From Lysinibacillus_B sp050613145 (GTDB lineage: Bacteria; Bacillota; Bacilli; Bacillales_A; Planococcaceae), in the NCBI RefSeq assembly GCF_050613145.1, contig NZ_CP192507.1:2728001-2792000 (forward strand): 64,000 bases of DNA, in the 5' to 3' direction. A model generated the notes under the pieces. The model did no database searches. It was not told where the DNA came from and was given only the letters and a program-made list of their open reading frames with translations. The translations under genes and the position numbers were made by a program. The stretch's first letter is position 1. Every line of letters begins with the position of its first letter. This document shows, piece by piece, positions 59,582 through 64,000 of the stretch.

Positions 59582-59615
59582 AAAAAAAGGACAAGAGTTA
59601 TGTCGCTCTTGTCCT
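59582..59615 (-). terminator. Terminator of the folC pair
   Basis: A perfect 10-bp stem (59588-59597 with 59606-59615) is followed by seven T residues on the minus strand, 21 bases after the stop of the downstream folC. Confidence 0.85.
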
Positions 59616-59636
59616 AAAATTTTTCGACAAATACAT

Positions 59637-60875
59637 TTATGATTCGCACTTTAGCTGCGCACGTAGCATACTTAATAAGTATAAAGAGCCCGTTACAATA
59701 ATGATTGTTCGCTCATCTTTAGGTTGTTGTAAATAGCTGATTGGATCATGTGTAATACGACGATCCACTGCTCGACTTTTTTTAATAATATCTTTCGCCT
59801 TCATCGCACGTTCACTATCAAAATTCACAAAAGTAAACGTCGTACTTACTTGCTCAAACAGCCTTAGCACCGCATCTATCTCTTTATCGGCTAACATTCC
59901 GACAACAAACTCAATATTTTTGCGAGGGAAATGCGTTTTAATCGTCTCAACAAGCTTTTCAGCACTTGCTGGGTTATGTGCACCGTCAAAATAAACATTC
60001 GGCAATACTTCTTCAAAACGACCAGCCAGTGATGCACTTGCAACACCTTTCTTTAATGCTTCTCCGTCCATTTCTATACGTAAATGTGCTGCCACTTGTA
60101 AAAAGGCTGTAATCGCTAACGCCATATTATTCGCTTGGTGATTGCCTACCATTTTTCGAGTTAATGCATCTAGCTTTACTTGCATATACTCAAAGCAATC
60201 ATTTTTCACATTAAAATCCCTACCTAATATGAAAAGTTTTGCTTCTTTTTCTGCTGCTGTTTTCTTTACGACCTCTAATGCTTCTTCTGGTAAGTTACCT
60301 ATTACTATAGGCACACCTTTTTTAATGATACCAGCTTTATGGTATGCAATGTCAGCTAGTGTATTTCCCAGGAAATTTGTATGTTCTAATGCGATACTTG
60401 AGATAATGGAAACAACAGGTGTAATGACATTTGTACTATCAAGTAACCCACCCATCCCAGTTTCAATTAACGCAATATCTACATCTTTATTTTTAAAATG
60501 CAATAAAGCTGCACATGTTAGTAACTCAAAATCTGTACATGTCCCACTTATACCCGCCTGTTGCATCTCCTGAAATAACCTATCTATCTCCGCTTTGTCA
60601 ATCGGCTCACCATTAATCTGAATTTGATCATGTACATCTAAAATACACGGTGACATAAACTTCCCAACCGTTACATGATGTTCACGTAAAATCGCTTCTA
60701 AAAAGGCAATTGTTGAACCCTTCCCGTTCGTCCCTGCCACATGAATAAAGATCGTTTCACGTTCAGGATGCCCTAGCAACTCAAGTGCCTGTTCCATCGC
60801 ATCCAAACCCGGTTTTATCACTTGTTCACTCTGGATTTGCCATTTTTCCTTATATTGCTCTAAACCTGTAATCAT
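59637..60875 (-). CDS. folC: Folylpolyglutamate synthase/dihydrofolate synthase, paralogue 1
   Basis: This 412-residue Mur-ligase-fold enzyme adds glutamate to dihydropteroate and/or reduced folates. It has the P-loop 'HVAGTNGKGSTIAFLEAI' (about 46-63), the metal/folate motif 'ETGMGGLLDSTNVI' (about 137-150), the carbamylated-lysine region 'YHKAGIIKKGVP' (about 178-189) and 'YFDGAHNPASAEKL' (about 294-307). The usual 'SPHL' reads 'SPCIL'. It overlaps the upstream folC paralogue by four bases, so the two are translated together. This copy resembles B. subtilis FolC somewhat more at the P-loop. Confidence 0.92.
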   Translation of the reverse strand: MITGLEQYKEKWQIQSEQVIKPGLDAMEQALELLGHPERETIFIHVAGTNGKGSTIAFLEAILREHHVTVGKFMSPCILDVHDQIQINGEPIDKAEIDRLFQEMQQAGISGTCTDFELLTCAALLHFKNKDVDIALIETGMGGLLDSTNVITPVVSIISSIALEHTNFLGNTLADIAYHKAGIIKKGVPIVIGNLPEEALEVVKKTAAEKEAKLFILGRDFNVKNDCFEYMQVKLDALTRKMVGNHQANNMALAITAFLQVAAHLRIEMDGEALKKGVASASLAGRFEEVLPNVYFDGAHNPASAEKLVETIKTHFPRKNIEFVVGMLADKEIDAVLRLFEQVSTTFTFVNFDSERAMKAKDIIKKSRAVDRRITHDPISYLQQPKDERTIIIVTGSLYLLSMLRAQLKCES

Positions 60876-62143
60876 ACTAGTTCCTCCTGTAAAAATGTAC
60901 GTGCCTCCGCAATGAAATAGAGTGAACCCGTAATAATTAGCAATTCCTCTTGTGCAATTTGTGCGATTTGTTCACGCAACAACGAGCGCCAATCTTTATG
61001 AATAAACTTTTTTGCATGCGTACTTTCTTTCGCTAATGCTTCTGCTGTTGCCGCGCGTGGTAAAGTGATTTCTGTAAAGTGCATTTCGGCTGCCACAGCG
61101 TCCATCATATGAATGCTAATACGATGGTCTTTGTCTTGAAGTGCCGCATAAACAAATTTATAGTGCTTATGCGGGGCTACTTGCGCAAGTGTTGCAAGTA
61201 ACGCTGCTGTCCCTTCCGAATTATGTGCGCCATCTAAAATAATTTGTGGTGTCATACGTTCAAAGCGACCATCCCAACTCGCATATCCTAAGCTTTCTCG
61301 AATCACTTGATCGCTAATCGAAGAATCGAAAAGAAGAGCAGCTGTTATCGCTAAAGCCGCATTATCAAGCTGATGCGTGCCTGCCATTTTCACATATACA
61401 TCTTCTAGTTTTCTCCCTAATGCTTCGTATGTAAAGGTTTGTTCCGTTGCATTCTTATTGAGTAAAATCGTTTGTTCAAGCATGTATAGGGGTGCATTTT
61501 TCTCCTGTGCTCTTTCACAAATCACGTTGCGCGCCTCGATATGACGAACACCGACAACAACAGCTTTACCTGCTTTAATAATGCCCGCTTTTTCATTTGC
61601 TATTTCCTCATACGTATCCCCTAACATCTCCGTATGCTCGAGCGAAATGGTTGTAATCACACTGACTTCGGGAACAAGTACATTGGTCGAGTCTAACCGC
61701 CCTCCTATTCCCGTTTCAATTAGTGCAACATCAACTTGTTGTGCCGCAAAATGCTGAAACATAACGAGCGTTACAAATTCAAAAAAGCTTGGAAATTTAC
61801 CCTCTAAGTCTCGTTCTATAATTTGCACGATTGCATTTGCATATCGCACAAAATCTTCATCTGAAATTTGTTGTTTATTAATCGTAATGCGTTCGTTTGC
61901 TCGTTCTAAATGCGGTGAAATAAAAGCTCCTACTGTTAATCCATGATTCATTAAAATTTCTCTTGTTGCATTTAATGTAGAGCCTTTCCCATTGGAGCCT
62001 GCAAAATGAATAAATTTTGTCTTCTGCTGTGGATTACTAAGTGCTTGTAAAATTTTTCGAGCAGACTCCAGTGGCTCTCCTTTATATTGGCTTGCTTTTA
62101 GTGCAAAAATGTACTCTGTACAATCTTTCATTGATTGGAACAA
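60872..62143 (-). CDS. folC: Folylpolyglutamate synthase/dihydrofolate synthase, paralogue 2
   Basis: This 423-residue protein is a second complete FolC homologue in tandem. Motifs are 'HFAGSNGKGSTLNATREIL' (about 46-64), 'FISPHLERANERITIN' (about 73-88), 'ETGIGGRLDSTNVL' (about 140-153), 'ANEKAGIIKAGKAV' (about 178-191) and 'ILDGAHNSEGTAAL' (about 296-309). Both copies keep all catalytic features, so neither looks like a pseudogene. It lies about 160 bases after valS, behind a terminator, and has a cctag-type weak site only (TAGGAGGAC a little upstream on the coding strand supports the ATG at 62143). Division of labour between the paralogues is possible. Confidence 0.92.
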   Translation of the reverse strand: MFQSMKDCTEYIFALKASQYKGEPLESARKILQALSNPQQKTKFIHFAGSNGKGSTLNATREILMNHGLTVGAFISPHLERANERITINKQQISDEDFVRYANAIVQIIERDLEGKFPSFFEFVTLVMFQHFAAQQVDVALIETGIGGRLDSTNVLVPEVSVITTISLEHTEMLGDTYEEIANEKAGIIKAGKAVVVGVRHIEARNVICERAQEKNAPLYMLEQTILLNKNATEQTFTYEALGRKLEDVYVKMAGTHQLDNAALAITAALLFDSSISDQVIRESLGYASWDGRFERMTPQIILDGAHNSEGTAALLATLAQVAPHKHYKFVYAALQDKDHRISIHMMDAVAAEMHFTEITLPRAATAEALAKESTHAKKFIHKDWRSLLREQIAQIAQEELLIITGSLYFIAEARTFLQEELV

Positions 62144-62234
62144 TCGATAGTCCTCCTAAGTTGCCGAAATGAATAACCACTATAAATTGTCTATGATTCA
62201 TGACAGTTTGTCTATCATCTTGTTTATACAAAAT

Positions 62235-62280
62235 ATAAAGGGTTATCCAGAAAGTAAACCTTTCTGAACAACCCCTTTAC
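62235..62280 (-). terminator. Terminator of valS (shared-core hairpin)
   Basis: Arms AAAGGGTT (62237-62244) and AACCCC (62270-62275), with inner TCCAGAAAG/CTTTCTGAA pairing, form a long hairpin about 30 bases after the valS stop; the minus-strand tail is T/A-rich. The core matches hairpins at 5927, 36551 and 48541. Confidence 0.7.
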
Positions 62281-62307
62281 TCTTTAATGATAATCCATTA
62301 AGAAATA

Positions 62308-64000
62308 TTACATATTTTTCAAATCAGCTAAACGCTTCTCAACTGTTGCATACTTTTCTTCGTAGTCTGCCAGTTTTTCACGTTCTACGTTTACTAATGC
62401 TTCCGGTGCTTTCGAAACGAATTTTTCATTTGATAGCTTCCCTGTTACAAGCTTTACTTCTTTTGCCCATTTTTCTAATTCTTTTTGCAGGCGAGCAATT
62501 TCCTCTTCTACATTGATCAAACCGGCAAGTGGTAAGAATAGTTCTGCACCTGAAATAACAGCTGACATCGTTTGACCTGGCGCTTCAACTCCTACACCAA
62601 TCTCAAGCATTTCTGGGTTACAGAATTTTTCAATATACGCTTTGTTTGTTTCAAGTACTGCTGCTGTTTCTGTATCTTTTGCCGAAATGTAAAGCGGCAC
62701 TTTTTTACTCATCGGTGTATTTACTTCTGCACGAATATTACGTACAGAACGAATAATGTCTACTAACAGTTTCATTTGACCTGCTTCTGCTTCGAAGTTA
62801 AATTCTGGACGTACTTGTGGCCAAGCTGCTACTGTAATTGACTCACCTTCATGTGGAAGGTGCTGCCAAATTTCTTCTGTTACGAATGGCATAAATGGAT
62901 GTAATAAACGCATTGTTTGGTCTAATACGTACGCTAGTACAGAGCGCGTTGTTTTCTTCGTCACTTCGTCTTCCCCGTACAATGGTAATTTCGCCATTTC
63001 AATATACCAAGAACAGAAGTCATCCCAAATGAAGTTATACAGCTCACGGCCTACTTCACCAAACTCGTATTTATCAGATAACGCCGTTACACGTTCAATC
63101 GTGTTATTTAAACGCGATAAAATCCATTTATCTGCAACAGATAGTTCACCTGTTAAATCGATTTCTTCATACGTTAAGCCTTCCATATTCATTAGTGCAA
63201 AACGAGAAGCATTCCAAATTTTATTAATAAAGTTCCAAGTAGACTCTACTTTTTCCGTTGAATAACGTAAGTCTTGCCCCGGTGATGAACCAGTTGATAA
63301 GAAGTAACGTAGCGAGTCTGCACCGTATTGGTCAATGACATCCATTGGGTCAACACCGTTACCTAATGATTTACTCATTTTACGTCCTTCTGCATCACGT
63401 ACTAACCCATGAATTAGGACATCTTTAAATGGACGCTCCCCTGTAAATTCTTTTCCTTGGAAAATCATACGGCTTACCCAGAAGAAAATGATATCATAGC
63501 CTGTTACTAATGTGTTCGTTGGATAGTAACGTTTGAATTCTTCATTTTCTGTATCTGGCCAGCCCATTGTTGAGAACGGCCAAAGCGCAGATGAGAACCA
63601 TGTATCTAGTACATCTTCATCTTGTGTCCAGTTTTCTACGTCTGCTGGCGCTTCTTTCCCAACGTAAATTTCGCCTGTTTCATTATGATACCAAGCTGGA
63701 ATTTGATGTCCCCACCATAATTGACGCGAAATACACCAGTCATGAATATTTTCCATCCAGCGATTATACGTGTTTTCAAAGCGAGCAGGTACAAAGTTTA
63801 CCTTCTCTTCTTCCGCTTGCATTGCAAGAGCTTGCTCAGCAAGAGGTCCCATTTTTACAAACCATTGTGCCGACAGATATGGCTCTACTACTGCTCCCGA
63901 ACGCTCAGAGTGACCGACTTGGTGAACGTGTGGCTCAATTTTAATTAATACACCTTGTTCTTGTAAGTCCGCTACGATTTGCTTACGGCATTCAAAGCGA
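62308..64000 (-). CDS. valS: Valyl-tRNA synthetase, C-terminal part (cut by window edge)
   Basis: About 564 residues of a class Ia synthetase are present; the N-terminus lies beyond 64000 and the frame is open to the edge. The KMSKS signature appears as 'GRKMSKSLGNGVDPMDV' and the editing/catalytic linker as 'NIHDWCISRQLWWGHQIPAWY'-like sequence just after residue 30 of the visible part. The anticodon-binding domain and the C-terminal coiled-coil arm ('EEEIARLQKELEKWAKEVK') are complete. It is the gene upstream of folC in B. subtilis. Its expected T-box leader would be outside the window. Confidence 0.96.
   Translation of the reverse strand, partial: RFECRKQIVADLQEQGVLIKIEPHVHQVGHSERSGAVVEPYLSAQWFVKMGPLAEQALAMQAEEEKVNFVPARFENTYNRWMENIHDWCISRQLWWGHQIPAWYHNETGEIYVGKEAPADVENWTQDEDVLDTWFSSALWPFSTMGWPDTENEEFKRYYPTNTLVTGYDIIFFWVSRMIFQGKEFTGERPFKDVLIHGLVRDAEGRKMSKSLGNGVDPMDVIDQYGADSLRYFLSTGSSPGQDLRYSTEKVESTWNFINKIWNASRFALMNMEGLTYEEIDLTGELSVADKWILSRLNNTIERVTALSDKYEFGEVGRELYNFIWDDFCSWYIEMAKLPLYGEDEVTKKTTRSVLAYVLDQTMRLLHPFMPFVTEEIWQHLPHEGESITVAAWPQVRPEFNFEAEAGQMKLLVDIIRSVRNIRAEVNTPMSKKVPLYISAKDTETAAVLETNKAYIEKFCNPEMLEIGVGVEAPGQTMSAVISGAELFLPLAGLINVEEEIARLQKELEKWAKEVKLVTGKLSNEKFVSKAPEALVNVEREKLADYEEKYATVEKRLADLKNM

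Overview
The window is a 64 kb chromosomal segment of a low-GC, endospore-forming Gram-positive bacterium. The gene order follows the Bacillus subtilis yrrB-cymR-rarA ... relA-recJ-secDF ... ruvAB ... obg-rpmA-rplU ... minCD-mreBCD ... folC-valS region very closely, and sporulation genes (spoVB, safA, spo0B, spoIVFA/FB, a SpoIIB-position gene) are present. Protein sequences and intergenic repeats look more like the Planococcaceae (Solibacillus/Lysinibacillus type) than B. subtilis itself; this placement is inference. Almost all genes lie on the minus strand. valS is cut by the right edge and dctB by the left edge.

Layout. 1-5.6 kb: C4-dicarboxylate sensing and uptake (dctB end, dctP), an MFS transporter, and a DUF47-Pit phosphate pair. 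6-9.5 kb: the cymR-yrvO-mnmA-yrrB cluster, covering tRNA 2-thiouridylation and cysteine control. 9.5-10.5 kb: repeats and palindromes, then rarA. 11.8-17.2 kb: an accessory insertion between rarA and tcdA with two chemoreceptors, two unrecognised genes and a structured repeat. 17.3-22 kb: tcdA, a 6S RNA, aspS and hisS behind a histidine T-box. 22-30.3 kb: amidase yrvJ, a DUF2642 gene, dtd, relA, apt, recJ. 30.3-31 kb: repeats. 31-41 kb: lapA-like yrvD, fused secDF, comN, spoVB, yrbG, yajC, tgt, queA, ruvB, ruvA. 41-45 kb: a CotS/APH-like kinase, a repeat-rich SafA, niaR, a NUDIX gene, a MITE-like element, a DCC protein. 45-55.2 kb: pheA, pheB, obg, spo0B, rpmA-prp-rplU with an L21 leader, spoIVFB/FA, minD/minC, mreD/C/B. 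55.2-57.5 kb: a second accessory insertion between mreB and radC, with a MITE-like element, a CPCC protein and a small DnaB/DnaD-C-terminal-like protein. 57.5-64 kb: radC, maf, a SpoIIB-position membrane protein, two tandem folC paralogues, valS.

The genes form functional sets: tRNA modification and charging (mnmA, yrvO, tcdA, tgt, queA, hisS, aspS, valS, dtd), stringent response and purine salvage (relA, apt), Holliday-junction processing (ruvAB, rarA, recJ), protein export (secDF, yajC), cell shape and division siting (mreBCD, minCD), and sporulation.

The least explained content is non-coding. It comprises a mosaic family of GC-rich palindromic repeats (five main copies, at least one with imperfect terminal inverted repeats and a near-perfect 8-bp target duplication), four hairpins sharing one core sequence, and several other structured intergenic elements. 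All starts and functions are read by eye from sequence; no database search was run.
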